From Alloalcanivorax venustensis ISO4 (GTDB lineage: Bacteria; Pseudomonadota; Gammaproteobacteria; Pseudomonadales; Alcanivoracaceae), in contig NZ_ARXR01000004.1 in NCBI RefSeq assembly GCF_015356855.1, forward strand, positions 124,001 to 188,000: a DNA stretch of 64,000 bases. Direction: 5' to 3'. Shown piece after piece: positions 1 to 8,482 of this stretch. The translations under genes and the position numbers were made by a program. The notes beneath the pieces are model-generated. The model searched no databases and was not told where the DNA came from. It saw only the letters and a program-made list of their open reading frames with translations. The stretch's first letter is position 1; each line of letters begins with the position of its first letter.

Positions 1-1149
1 CACCACCTGCTGGGCGACCCGGTGGTGCCCGGCTGGATCACCCCGGCGATCCCTCTTTTGATGGCCTACTGCGCCAGTTTTCCGGAGGGCGAGGCGCGGG
101 TGCATGCGCTGATCGCGTTCCAATTGTTACTGGGTGTGTTCTGTATCGGGCTGGGCGCCACCGGGTTATCGAGGCGGGTGGTGAGCCTGGTGCCACCGGC
201 GATCAAGGCGGGCATTATCATGGGCGCCGGCATCGCCGCGGTGATTTCGGTGTTCGAGGTGGGCGGCCGCTTCGAGAGCTTCCCGTGGACCATTTCCATC
301 GCCATCGGCATCGCTTTCTACCTGATTTTCTCCAAGCACTTCGCGGTGCTGAAAACCCGCAACGCCTTCTGGGGCACCCTGGGCAAGCTGGGTATTTTCC
401 CGATCATCGCCCTGGCCATCGTGCTGGCGCCGCTGTTCAGCGAAGCGCCCTGGCCGACCATTGAATGGGGCTTCACCACGCCGGACTTCGCCACCCTGTG
501 GAGCGAGTACACCGTGTTTGGCCTGGGCCTGCCGTCGCCGGAAATGTTCCTGCAGGCGATCCCCACCATGCTGGCCGCCTACATCGTGCTGTTCGGCGAC
601 GTGCTGCAGGGCAAGGCGCTGCTCAAGGAAGCGGACGCCAGCCGCCAGGACGAGGACGTGGACTACAACCCGGACCGCGCCCACATGATCTTCGGCGGCC
701 GCAACGCCACCATGAGCATCATCGGCCCGGACGTGGCCATGTGCGGCCCGCTGTGGGCGGCCATGCACGTGGTGATCGTGGAACGCTTCAAGGAAGGCCG
801 CAAAGCCATGGACTCGATCTTCGGCGGCGCCGGCTCGTTCCGCTGGGGCACCAACACCGGTCTGCTGCTGATGCCCATTGTCAGCCTGGTGGAACCGATC
901 CTGGGCGTGGCCCTGGCGCTGACGTTGCTGATCCAGGGCTACGTGAGCGTGCGCATCGGCATTCTTGAAGCGCGCAGCCAGCGCGACCTGGGCATCGCCG
1001 GGGTGGTCGCCGCGGTGCTTGCCACCAAGGGCGCCACCTGGGCGTTCGCCGTGGGCGTGGCGCTGTGCATCCTGATTTACGGTCGCCGCTTCTTCAGCGG
1101 CGAGAACGACCAGACCTTTACCAAGGACAACGACGAGGAAACGCAATGA
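1..1149 (+). CDS. Membrane permease, NCS2/SulP-like, 5' end missing
   Basis: Open frame from the first base of the window, so the start codon lies upstream; 382 residues are visible. The protein is strongly hydrophobic, with about ten membrane segments and a charged C-terminal tail, so it is an inner-membrane secondary transporter. The general pattern, with a helix-breaking GPD-x4-GP stretch around residue 250, resembles the nucleobase/anion APC-fold permeases, but I cannot name the substrate. Its stop codon overlaps the start of the downstream alcohol dehydrogenase by 4 bases (ATGA), so the two are co-transcribed and probably translationally coupled. This suggests it imports a substrate oxidised by that enzyme (inference). 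Confidence 0.75.
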   Translation, partial: HHLLGDPVVPGWITPAIPLLMAYCASFPEGEARVHALIAFQLLLGVFCIGLGATGLSRRVVSLVPPAIKAGIIMGAGIAAVISVFEVGGRFESFPWTISIAIGIAFYLIFSKHFAVLKTRNAFWGTLGKLGIFPIIALAIVLAPLFSEAPWPTIEWGFTTPDFATLWSEYTVFGLGLPSPEMFLQAIPTMLAAYIVLFGDVLQGKALLKEADASRQDEDVDYNPDRAHMIFGGRNATMSIIGPDVAMCGPLWAAMHVVIVERFKEGRKAMDSIFGGAGSFRWGTNTGLLLMPIVSLVEPILGVALALTLLIQGYVSVRIGILEARSQRDLGIAGVVAAVLATKGATWAFAVGVALCILIYGRRFFSGENDQTFTKDNDEETQ

Positions 1150-2273
1150 AAACCCGTGCCGCAGTACTGCGTGAGATGGGCGCCCAGCGCCCGTTCAAGG
1201 ACTCCCAGCCGCTGAAAATCGAAGAGGTGGAACTGGACGCCCCGGGCCACGGCGAGATTCTGGTGCGGGTGCGCGCCGCCGGCCTGTGCCACTCCGACCT
1301 GTCGGTGATCGACGGCAACCGGCCCCGGCCGCTGCCCATGGCGCTGGGCCACGAAGCCGCCGGCGAGGTGGTGGAAGTGGGCGCCGGCGTCGCCGATCTG
1401 GAAGTGGGCGACCATGTGGTGTTCTCGTTCGTGCCCAGCTGCGGCACCTGCGACTACTGCCTGGGGGGCCGCGCGGCGCTGTGCGCCCCCGGCGCCAAGG
1501 CCAACAACGACGGCGTGCTGCTGGGCGGCGACCGCCGCCTGCACCAGGGCGACGCCACCATCAACCACCACCTGGGTGTGTCCGGCTTCGCCGAACACGC
1601 AGTGACCTCGCGCCGTTCCGCGGTGAAGATTCCCAAGGACCTGCCGTTCGAGATCGCCGCGGTGTTCGGCTGCGCGGTGCTTACCGGCATGGGCGCGGTG
1701 GTACACACCGCCGGGCTGCGCGCCGGCCAGTCGGTGCTGGTGGTGGGCCTGGGCGGCGTCGGCCTGTCCGCGGTGCTGGGCGCGGTGGCCGCCGGCGCCC
1801 GCCAGGTGATCGCCGCCGACATCGCCGAGGACAAGCTGGAGCTGGCCAAGGCCATGGGCGCCACCCATGTGGTCAATTCCAAGGACGCGGACGCGGTGCA
1901 GCAGGTCAAGGACATCAGCGGCGGCGGCGTGGACATCGCCGCCGAGTTCGCCGGTGTCGGCCCGGCGCTGGAATTCGCCTTCGCCGCCACCGGCAAGGGC
2001 GGCAGCACGGTGACCGCCGGCCTGCCCCACCCGGACACCCGCCTGGCGGTGAGCCCGGTGCAGATGGTGGCCGAGGAACGCCGCTTCCTGGGTTCCTACC
2101 TGGGCGGCCATGTGCCGGCGCTGGATATTCCCGAGTACATCGCGCTGTACCAGGCCGGCCGCCTGCCGGTGGACAAGCTGCTCACCCACCGCATGAAGCT
2201 GGAAGACATTAACGAAGGCTTCGACCGGCTGGCCGACGGCGACGCCATCCGCCAGGTGATTCTGTTCGATTGA
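1146..2273 (+). CDS. Zinc-dependent alcohol dehydrogenase (MDR family)
   Basis: 375-residue cytosolic medium-chain dehydrogenase/reductase that oxidises an alcohol with NAD(P). Catalytic zinc ligands are visible at Cys48, His69 and Glu70 (GHEAAGEV motif). Structural zinc cysteines are at 99, 102, 105 and 113. The Rossmann GLGGVG motif lies near residue 200. Length and motif order fit the class III-like alcohol dehydrogenases. The start ATG overlaps the preceding permease stop, and its TGA shares one base with the ATG of the next gene, giving a compact permease-ADH-VOC operon. Substrate unknown. Confidence 0.9.
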   Translation: MKTRAAVLREMGAQRPFKDSQPLKIEEVELDAPGHGEILVRVRAAGLCHSDLSVIDGNRPRPLPMALGHEAAGEVVEVGAGVADLEVGDHVVFSFVPSCGTCDYCLGGRAALCAPGAKANNDGVLLGGDRRLHQGDATINHHLGVSGFAEHAVTSRRSAVKIPKDLPFEIAAVFGCAVLTGMGAVVHTAGLRAGQSVLVVGLGGVGLSAVLGAVAAGARQVIAADIAEDKLELAKAMGATHVVNSKDADAVQQVKDISGGGVDIAAEFAGVGPALEFAFAATGKGGSTVTAGLPHPDTRLAVSPVQMVAEERRFLGSYLGGHVPALDIPEYIALYQAGRLPVDKLLTHRMKLEDINEGFDRLADGDAIRQVILFD

Positions 2274-3025
2274 TGGCGACCCCGAGGCTGCGGCAGGTGT
2301 GCCTGGTGGCGCCGGCACTGGCGGCGCCGGAGCGGGCGCTGGCCGCCGTGCTCGGCACGGCGCCCTGCCACCGGGACCCGCATTTGGCCCGCTACGGTCT
2401 GGAGAACGTGATCTTCCGGCTCGGCGACCGCTTTATCGAAATCGTCGCGCCGACCGAGGACGGCACCGCCGCCGGCCGTTTTCTGGAACGCAGCGGCGGC
2501 CGGGGCGGCTATATGGCGATCTTCGATTGCGAGGATCCGGAGCGCCGCGCCCGGGACGCGGAAGCGCTGGGGGTGCCGGTGGTGAACCGCCTGCGGGTGG
2601 ACGCCTACCTGGGCGTGCAGTTGCACCCCAAAGCCTGCCGGGCGGCGATGATCGAGTTCAACCGCACCGAAGGCGGGGCGGCCCTGGACGGGCCTTACTG
2701 GCCGGCCGGGCCGGACTGGCAGGCGGCGCCGCAAGCGGAGCCGCCCTGCCGTCTGGACGCCGTCGTTCTGGACAGCCCCACGCCCGGCGATCTGGCCGCC
2801 CACTGGGGAAGCCTGCTCGGTATAACGGTGGCGGACGATCACCGCGCCGATGCCGGCGGCGTGGCGCTGCGGTTCCAGCCCGGTCGGAAGGAGTGCCTGA
2901 GTGCGCTGTCACTGCGTAGCGCCGACCCGGACCTTCTGCTGGCACGGGCCGGAGCCGAGGGGCTGGCGGTGGATCGGGGCGGCTTTGAACTGGCCGGCGT
3001 GCGCTGGCAGCTCGAGCAAGGGTAA
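2273..3025 (+). CDS. VOC/glyoxalase-like domain protein
   Basis: 250-residue protein with the layout of the glyoxalase-like (PF13468-type) VOC proteins: an N-terminal beta-alpha-beta module (FRLGDRFIEIV) and a second module with a GLRxD-free, divergent metal site. The ATG at 2273 is preferred over the TTG one codon earlier because it gives the usual TGATG stop-start overlap with the dehydrogenase. Third gene of the permease-ADH operon, so it probably acts on the same substrate family (inference). Enzymatic activity cannot be read from the sequence. Confidence 0.75.
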   Translation: MATPRLRQVCLVAPALAAPERALAAVLGTAPCHRDPHLARYGLENVIFRLGDRFIEIVAPTEDGTAAGRFLERSGGRGGYMAIFDCEDPERRARDAEALGVPVVNRLRVDAYLGVQLHPKACRAAMIEFNRTEGGAALDGPYWPAGPDWQAAPQAEPPCRLDAVVLDSPTPGDLAAHWGSLLGITVADDHRADAGGVALRFQPGRKECLSALSLRSADPDLLLARAGAEGLAVDRGGFELAGVRWQLEQG

Positions 3026-3034
3026 CACCCGCGA

Positions 3035-3424
3035 CTAGCCCAGCTTCTTGAGCATGGCGCCCATCATTTCGTGGATCTTATTGACCGCTTTCAGCGGTCG
3101 CACCATCACTTTGAAGTCGTCGATGCGGCCGTCTTCGTCGCAGTGGATCATATCGATGCCGTTGAGCTGGATGCCGTCCAGCACGGTGGTGAATTCCAGC
3201 ACCGCGTTGCGGCCGTCGAGGATTTCCCGCTCATAGCGGAAATGCTCATTGTTGAGCGTGTGCAGGGCGGCGGTGAGGTACATTTTGGTGATCGCCTTAC
3301 CTTCCTGCGGGGTGTGCACCACCGGCGAGTGGAACACCACGTTGTCGGCGAGGATATCGTTGAGCGCCTCGGCGTCCTTGGTGTCCACCAGCCGGTGCCA
3401 GCGTTCGATGGTCTGCTCGATCAT
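3035..3424 (-). CDS. SnoaL/NTF2-like protein
   Basis: 129 residues with the compact NTF2-like cone fold expected from the pattern 'RWHRLVDTKDAEALNDILADNVVFHSP' in shortened form (RWHRLVD...DNVVFHSP). This family includes ketosteroid isomerase-like and polyketide-cyclase-like enzymes as well as non-enzymatic binding domains. The start at 3424 (MIEQ) is chosen because the upstream 21 codons look non-coding. It ends 9 bases from the convergent VOC gene. Function unknown. Confidence 0.75.
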   Translation of the reverse strand: MIEQTIERWHRLVDTKDAEALNDILADNVVFHSPVVHTPQEGKAITKMYLTAALHTLNNEHFRYEREILDGRNAVLEFTTVLDGIQLNGIDMIHCDEDGRIDDFKVMVRPLKAVNKIHEMMGAMLKKLG

Positions 3425-3505
3425 GTCGGGCCCTGAATGTTGTTGTTGGAGAGCCCAACATAGCCCGGCGGGGAAGCCGGGCGCCATGGTGGTTTGCGTC
3501 GAGAA

Positions 3506-4417
3506 TCAGGCGGCGCCGATGCTCTCGGCTTTCACTTCGAAGTAGTCGTACAGGCTGTCCAGGGCGGCGCGCAGGGTGGCGCCCTGCAGGCTGAGGCGGG
3601 CCATCAGCTCTTCCAGGGCGTCCTCGGCGTTGATGTTGTCGATGTTCTCCTGGATCAGGTCCAGCGGCTTGAGCCGCTTGATGGCCAGGTCCTGCTGCAG
3701 GTCGAATTCCATTTCGTCGTTCCAGCACAGGTTCACCTTCACCGCCGCCAGCTGTTCCAGGTGGGCGAGGATTTCCTCGCGGCTCAGGTCCAGGGCGGTG
3801 ATGCGCACGCTGGCGCCGTCGCCGTCCTTGAACTCGCAGCGGTCGCCGATGGTGAACCCCTCCGGCAGCGACGCCGGGTCGCGCAGCCATTCGCCGAAGG
3901 CGGCGGTGGTGGCGCTGGCCGCGGTGGGCCGGGTCACCGGCAGGGAGTCCACCGCCTTGCGCAGGGCGGCGACGATCTGCTCGGCGCGGCTGTCCGAGGC
4001 GCTGTCCACCAGGATGCGGCGGCGCTCCAGGTCGATCAGCACGCCGGTGCGGCGCGAGCGAGTGAAGGCGCGCGGCAGCAGCTCGAAGGTGATCTGGTCC
4101 TTCAGCTCGGCGCGCTCACGGCGGCCCACCGGGCGGCCTTCCTGCTCGCGGATCTGTTCCACCTTTTCGTCCAGTTCTTCCTTGATCACCGGCCCGGGCA
4201 GCAGGCGGGCGATCTCCTGGTGCACGCAGTAGAGGAAGCCGTCCGCCACCACCACCATGCGGTCTTCGCCCTTGAGCGGCGGCACGAAACCTTCACTGCT
4301 CAGGCTCTGGCGGCCGCAGGGCGGGCAGCGGTGCTGCTCGAGGCGCTCCTCCAGTTCCGCCGCCGACCAGGGGAAGGGCTCCGCGCCCAGGAAAACGGTG
4401 AGGTTCTTGATCCACAT
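3506..4417 (-). CDS. rdgC: Recombination-associated protein RdgC
   Basis: 303 residues, the usual RdgC length. It starts MWIKNLTVF, has the typical WSAAELEERL segment, a GRQ..GFVPP stretch, and the C-terminal half with SLYDYFEVKAES. RdgC is a nucleoid-associated dimeric ring that binds double-stranded DNA and restrains RecA activity at replication forks. The start at 4417 is fixed by the conserved MWIKN N-terminus. It is transcribed divergently from the acyl-CoA synthetase, with a 252-base intergenic region between them. Confidence 0.95.
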   Translation of the reverse strand: MWIKNLTVFLGAEPFPWSAAELEERLEQHRCPPCGRQSLSSEGFVPPLKGEDRMVVVADGFLYCVHQEIARLLPGPVIKEELDEKVEQIREQEGRPVGRRERAELKDQITFELLPRAFTRSRRTGVLIDLERRRILVDSASDSRAEQIVAALRKAVDSLPVTRPTAASATTAAFGEWLRDPASLPEGFTIGDRCEFKDGDGASVRITALDLSREEILAHLEQLAAVKVNLCWNDEMEFDLQQDLAIKRLKPLDLIQENIDNINAEDALEELMARLSLQGATLRAALDSLYDYFEVKAESIGAA

Positions 4418-4669
4418 AGATAAGGGGTATCCGGAAACGTAGGGTTGGCAAAGGGCGCTCACATTAGCCCAGGGCCACAGCGCTCTCAAGGGCACGGTTG
4501 GGTCAAGCGAACTTATTCAGTTTCCGGCCACGAACACGTTTCCTTCACGACGTCGCGACTGCCGGTCCTTGAAGGTACCCAGTTGAAGCGAATTTATTTG
4601 ACATGGCACGGGGATATCGCAAACCTCGGTAGCCGAAAACAACAACCGCCAAGCCTCGGGAGAGAAAAC

Positions 4670-6292
4670 ATGCTAGGCCAAATGATGAACCAACCGCTGT
4701 TGATCAGCGCACAGATCGCCCACGCCGCCCGCTACCACGCCGATGGAGAGATCGTCTCCGTGGAGACCACCGGCGGCCTCCACCGCACCAACTGGGGCGA
4801 AGTGGAACGGCGGTCCCGCCAGCTGGGTTCGGCGCTGCTGGGCCTGGGCCTGAAACAGAGCGACCGGGTCGCCACCCTGGCCTGGAACAACTACCGCCAC
4901 CTGGAAGCCTATTTCGGTGTGTCCGGTGCCGGCCTGGTGTGCCACACCATCAACCCGCGCCTGTTCCCGGAACAGTTGGTGTATATCCTCAACCACGCCC
5001 AGGACCGCGTCCTGCTCATCGACAAGACCTTCCTGCCGCTGATCGCGGCGATCAAGGACAAGCTGGAACACCTGGAGCACGTGGTGCTGCTGAGCGGCGA
5101 AGACGCCGAAGCCGCCGAGAAAGTGCCCGGCATCAAGTTCTACGACGACCTGGTGGATTCCGGCAACGCCGATTTCCAATGGCCGGAATTCGATGAGAAC
5201 ACCGCCTCCAGCCTGTGCTACACCTCCGGCACCACCGGCAACCCGAAAGGCGCCCTCTACTCGCACCGCTCCACGGTGCTGCACTCCATGGCCGTGGCGC
5301 TGCCGGACAGCCTGGATCTTTCCGCCCGGGATTGCCTGATGCCGGTGGTGCCGATGTTCCATGTGAACGCCTGGGGCATCCCCTACGCCGCCGCCATGGT
5401 GGGCAGCAAGATGGTGCTGCCCGGCCCGGGTCTGGACGGCGACAGCCTGAAGAACCTGATCAACAGCGAAAACGTGACCTGCGCCGCCGGCGTACCGACG
5501 CTGTGGCAGGGTCTGATCGGCGCGCTCAAGAAAGCCAACGAGAAGGTGCCCAGCCTGACCCGCACCGTGATCGGCGGCTCCGCCTGCCCGCCGTCCATGA
5601 TCGCCACCTTCCGTGACGACTACGGCGTGGACACGCTGCACGCCTGGGGCATGACCGAAATGAGCCCGGTGGGCTCGGTGAGCACCCTGCTGCACAAGCA
5701 CACCCAGCTGTCCGAGGAAGAGCAGGCCGCGATTCGCGCCAAACAGGGCCGCCCGCCGTTCGGCGTGGACCTGCGCATCGCCGACGCCGACGGCAACGAG
5801 CTGCCCATGGACGGCGAAACCCAGGGTGACCTGTACGCCAAGGGCCACTGGGTGATCAGCGCCTACTTCAACGTGGACGCCGAGCCGCCGCACGTGGACG
5901 GCTGGTTCCCCACCGGCGACATCGCCACCCTGGATGAGAACGGCATCGTCACCATCAAGGACCGCTCCAAGGACGTGATCAAGTCCGGCGGCGAGTGGAT
6001 CAGCTCCGTGGAGCTGGAGAACATCGCCGTGGGCATGCCGGAACTGGCCGACGCCGCGGTGATCGCCGCCACCCACAAGAAGTGGGACGAGCGCCCGCTG
6101 CTGATCGCCGTGAAGGCGGAAGGTCAGGACCCGTCCGAAAAGGACATCCTGGCCGGCTACGAGGGCAAGATCGCCTCCTGGCAGCTGCCCGACGCGGTGG
6201 TGTTCGTGGACGAACTGCCGCGCAACGCCACCGGCAAGGTGCTCAAGAACAAGCTCCGCGATCAGTACGGCGACTACCTGATCAAAGAGTAA
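4670..6292 (+). CDS. alkK: Medium-chain acyl-CoA synthetase, AlkK-like
   Basis: 540-residue AMP-forming acyl-CoA ligase that activates fatty acids for beta-oxidation. It starts MLGQMM and contains the P-loop YTSGTTGNPKG, the WGMTEMSP motif, the TGD hinge region and the C-terminal RNATGKVLKN lysine motif. As far as I recall, the N-terminus and many internal blocks match Pseudomonas AlkK (546 residues), so the medium-chain assignment is favoured over generic FadD. ATG at 4670 is the conserved start; an earlier in-frame ATG at 4445 would add an unrelated extension. It stands alone, followed by a strong hairpin. Confidence 0.88.
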   Translation: MLGQMMNQPLLISAQIAHAARYHADGEIVSVETTGGLHRTNWGEVERRSRQLGSALLGLGLKQSDRVATLAWNNYRHLEAYFGVSGAGLVCHTINPRLFPEQLVYILNHAQDRVLLIDKTFLPLIAAIKDKLEHLEHVVLLSGEDAEAAEKVPGIKFYDDLVDSGNADFQWPEFDENTASSLCYTSGTTGNPKGALYSHRSTVLHSMAVALPDSLDLSARDCLMPVVPMFHVNAWGIPYAAAMVGSKMVLPGPGLDGDSLKNLINSENVTCAAGVPTLWQGLIGALKKANEKVPSLTRTVIGGSACPPSMIATFRDDYGVDTLHAWGMTEMSPVGSVSTLLHKHTQLSEEEQAAIRAKQGRPPFGVDLRIADADGNELPMDGETQGDLYAKGHWVISAYFNVDAEPPHVDGWFPTGDIATLDENGIVTIKDRSKDVIKSGGEWISSVELENIAVGMPELADAAVIAATHKKWDERPLLIAVKAEGQDPSEKDILAGYEGKIASWQLPDAVVFVDELPRNATGKVLKNKLRDQYGDYLIKE

Positions 6293-6312
6293 TCCGCGGC
6301 GTTAAGCCCGTT

Positions 6313-6338
6313 ACGCCGCGCCCCCTGGGGCGCGGCGT
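6313..6338 (+). terminator. Hairpin downstream of the acyl-CoA synthetase
   Basis: A nearly perfect 11-12 bp GC stem (ACGCCGCGCCCC paired with its complement) lies 20 bases after the stop codon, followed by a pyrimidine-rich but not pure T tract. It probably terminates the acyl-CoA synthetase transcript and may also serve the convergent YCII gene. Confidence 0.6.
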
Positions 6339-6356
6339 CTTCCTTACCTTCTCCGT

Positions 6357-6713
6357 TTACCCTTCCCCGTTCACCTGAAGCTCTCTGACCGGCCGCACTT
6401 CGATACTGCCGACCCGGGCCGGGGGAATGTTCTCAGCGATGCGGATGGCCTCGTTCAAATCGCGGGCGTCGACCAGGTAAAAGCCGGTGAGCTGTTCCTT
6501 GGTCTCCGCGAAGGGACCGTCGGTGACCGACGTCTTGCCGTCACGCACCCGCACCGTAACCGCGCTGCGGACCGGCTCCAGGGGTTCGCCGCCGAGCATG
6601 TGGCCGCTTTCCGCCAGCGAGTCCGCGTAGGCCTGGCATTCGTCGTCCTCGGGACTGTCGGGCAGGCTGTGCAGCGAGGCTTCCTCGGCGTACACCAGAC
6701 ACAGGTATTTCAT
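6357..6713 (-). CDS. YCII/DGPF-domain protein
   Basis: 118-residue alpha/beta-barrel protein with a canonical DGPFAETKEQL motif, the signature of the DGPF branch of the YCII superfamily. It starts MKYLCLVYAEE, the typical N-terminus. Last gene of a three-gene unit headed by a paralogue and an ECF42-type sigma factor. DGPF genes are the standard genomic partners and targets of ECF42 sigma factors (known for the family). Biochemical role unknown. Confidence 0.88.
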   Translation of the reverse strand: MKYLCLVYAEEASLHSLPDSPEDDECQAYADSLAESGHMLGGEPLEPVRSAVTVRVRDGKTSVTDGPFAETKEQLTGFYLVDARDLNEAIRIAENIPPARVGSIEVRPVRELQVNGEG

Positions 6714-6768
6714 CGGTACTCTCCTTGGCCTTATCGGCCTTATTGATGGGTGGATTATCCCTGGTCGT

Positions 6769-8013
6769 TCAGCGGGCGGCGGATTCAACATCCAGCGCCG
6801 CCAGCCGCTTTTCCAGGAAGGCGCGCTGGGCGCCCTGCTGGCACAGCGCCAGCGCCTCGCGGTAGCCAGCGCGGGCCTCTTCGATGTGGCCGGCACGGCG
6901 ACAAAGGTCCGCCCGCGCGGCCCGGGCCAGGTAGTAGCCGTCCAGGCCGCCGTCGGCGAGCAGTCCGTCGATCAGCGCCAGCCCGGCCTCGGGGCCGTCG
7001 CGCATGGCCACCGCCACCGCCCGGTTGAGCGCCACCACCGGCGACGGCGCGGCGCGCAGCAGCACGTCGTAGAGCCCCACGATCTGTTCCCAGTCGGTGT
7101 CCTCGGGACGGGCCGCCTCGGCGTGCACGGCGGCGATCGCCGCCTGCAGGCTGTAGGGCCCGAAGCGACGCGAACGCAGCGCCTGCTCCACCAGTTTCTC
7201 GCCCTCGGCGATCAAGACCCGGTCCCACAGCGTCCGGTCCTGGTCGTCCAGCAGCACCGGGTCGCCGGCGGCGTCGGTGCGCGCCGCCCGGCGCGCCTCG
7301 GTGAGCAGCATCAGCGCCAGCAGGCCGGCCACTTCCGGCTCCGGCAGCAAGGACAGCAGCAGACGGCCCAGCCGCAGGGCCTCGCTGGACAGATCGGCGC
7401 GGGTCGGCGCGTCACCGGACGACGGGAAGTAGCCTTCGTTGAACACCAGGTAGATCACCTGAAGCACGCTGTCGAGCCGCTCCGCCAGCTCGCTTTTCTC
7501 AGGCACCCGGTAGGGGATGCCGGCGTCACGGATCTTGGCCTTGGCACGCACGATGCGCTGGGCCACGGTGGGCGTGGGCGTGAGGAAGGCGCTGGCGATC
7601 TCCTCGGTGGTGAGATCGCAGACTTCGCGCAGTGTCAGCGCCACCCGCGCCTGCTCCGACAGCGCCGGGTGGCAGCAGGTGAAGATCAAACGCAACCGGT
7701 CGTCCTCGACGCTCAGGTCCAGGTCCGGCATTTCGGTGGCCTGCTCGAAGCGCAGCGCCAGCTCTTCCAGGGAGGCGTCGAAGCGGGCGCGGCGGCGCAG
7801 CCGGTCGATGGCTTTAAAGCGCCCGGCACTGATCAGCCAGGCGCGCGGGTTGTCGGGCAGCCCGTCCACCGGCCATTGGGTGACCGCCGCCGCGAACGCG
7901 TCCTGCAACGCCTCCTCGGCCAGGTCGAAATCGCCCAGCAGGCGGATCAGCGTGGCCAGCACGCGGCGCGATTCCTCCCGGTACAGGGCTTCGATATGAC
8001 GGCTAATCGACAA
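6769..8013 (-). CDS. ECF-type RNA polymerase sigma factor, ECF42 group
   Basis: 414 residues. The N-terminal sigma2 region (EEALQDAFAAAV, RAWLISAGRFKAIDRLRRR) and the sigma4 region (LTLREVCDLTTEEIASAF) are followed by a VFNEGY linker and a C-terminal helical TPR-like extension of about 200 residues. That long extension plus VFNEGY and neighbouring DGPF genes define ECF42. No anti-sigma gene is nearby, as is usual for the group, where the C-terminal extension is thought to control activity. TTG at 8013 is used because AGGGAGGG sits 5 bases upstream; it overlaps the previous gene by 11 bases. Confidence 0.9.
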   Translation of the reverse strand: MSISRHIEALYREESRRVLATLIRLLGDFDLAEEALQDAFAAAVTQWPVDGLPDNPRAWLISAGRFKAIDRLRRRARFDASLEELALRFEQATEMPDLDLSVEDDRLRLIFTCCHPALSEQARVALTLREVCDLTTEEIASAFLTPTPTVAQRIVRAKAKIRDAGIPYRVPEKSELAERLDSVLQVIYLVFNEGYFPSSGDAPTRADLSSEALRLGRLLLSLLPEPEVAGLLALMLLTEARRAARTDAAGDPVLLDDQDRTLWDRVLIAEGEKLVEQALRSRRFGPYSLQAAIAAVHAEAARPEDTDWEQIVGLYDVLLRAAPSPVVALNRAVAVAMRDGPEAGLALIDGLLADGGLDGYYLARAARADLCRRAGHIEEARAGYREALALCQQGAQRAFLEKRLAALDVESAAR

Positions 8014-8401
8014 ACGCTTCCCTCCCTTGAGCGTCCCCCTGGCGACTCCAGGGCGCCGGCTCGCTGAGCGGGCGCACCTCCACGCAGCCCAGCCGCACCA
8101 GCGGCAGGCCGGCGGCCAGCCGCAACGCCTGGTCCAGGTCGCGGGCGCGCAGCAGCACCACCAGCGCCAGTTGCCGGTCCCCGGGAACGGCGGCGCCGTC
8201 GCGCAACCGCAGGCCGCCGTCGCGGTGGCGCAGGGTGGTCGCCAACCGCGCTGACGGCAACCACTGGCCCCACTGATAGTGCTGCTCGGTGATCAGGGCT
8301 TGCCGGTAGTCGCAGGTCTTCGCCAGCAGAGTATCCCGCTCGGCGCGCGGCAGTGACGCCAACCGGTTCTCATCCACGTACACCAGGCAAATATAATCCA
8401 T
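8003..8401 (-). CDS. Divergent YCII/DGPF-like protein
   Basis: 132 residues starting MDYICLVYVDE, clearly homologous at both ends to the DGPF protein on the other side of the sigma factor (shared CLVY N-terminus and the VRLGCVEVRP C-terminal strand). The DGPF-A-E-T motif has decayed to DGAAVPGD, so the presumed active-site region is altered. First gene of the sigma-factor operon and translationally coupled to it by an 11-base overlap. It could be a sensor or accessory version of its partner (inference). Confidence 0.8.
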   Translation of the reverse strand: MDYICLVYVDENRLASLPRAERDTLLAKTCDYRQALITEQHYQWGQWLPSARLATTLRHRDGGLRLRDGAAVPGDRQLALVVLLRARDLDQALRLAAGLPLVRLGCVEVRPLSEPAPWSRQGDAQGREAFVD

Positions 8402-8446
8402 CTCGATTCTCCGGGAGCAAACGCCATTGGGCATCGATACTCCACA

Positions 8447-8473
8447 GTCGAACCGGCGGACGGCGTTTCGACA
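8447..8473 (-). promoter_or_regulatory. Predicted ECF42-dependent promoter
   Basis: On the minus strand, TGTCGA (8468-8473) is followed after 17 bases by CGAC (8447-8450), about 45 bases before the first gene of the sigma-factor operon. TGTCGA at -35 and CGA/TC at -10 is, to my knowledge, the reported target motif of ECF42 sigma factors in Streptomyces venezuelae. This fits positive autoregulation. Confidence 0.6.
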
Positions 8474-8482
8474 GCGCCGGGA

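Noticed and set aside
4598-4626. TTGACA followed 17 bases later by AAACCT, and a TGGCAC that could be part of a sigma-54 promoter, before the AlkK-like gene
   Set aside because: The -10 is poor, and the sigma-54 GC element is 2 bases too far from TGGCAC; neither can be claimed as the promoter.
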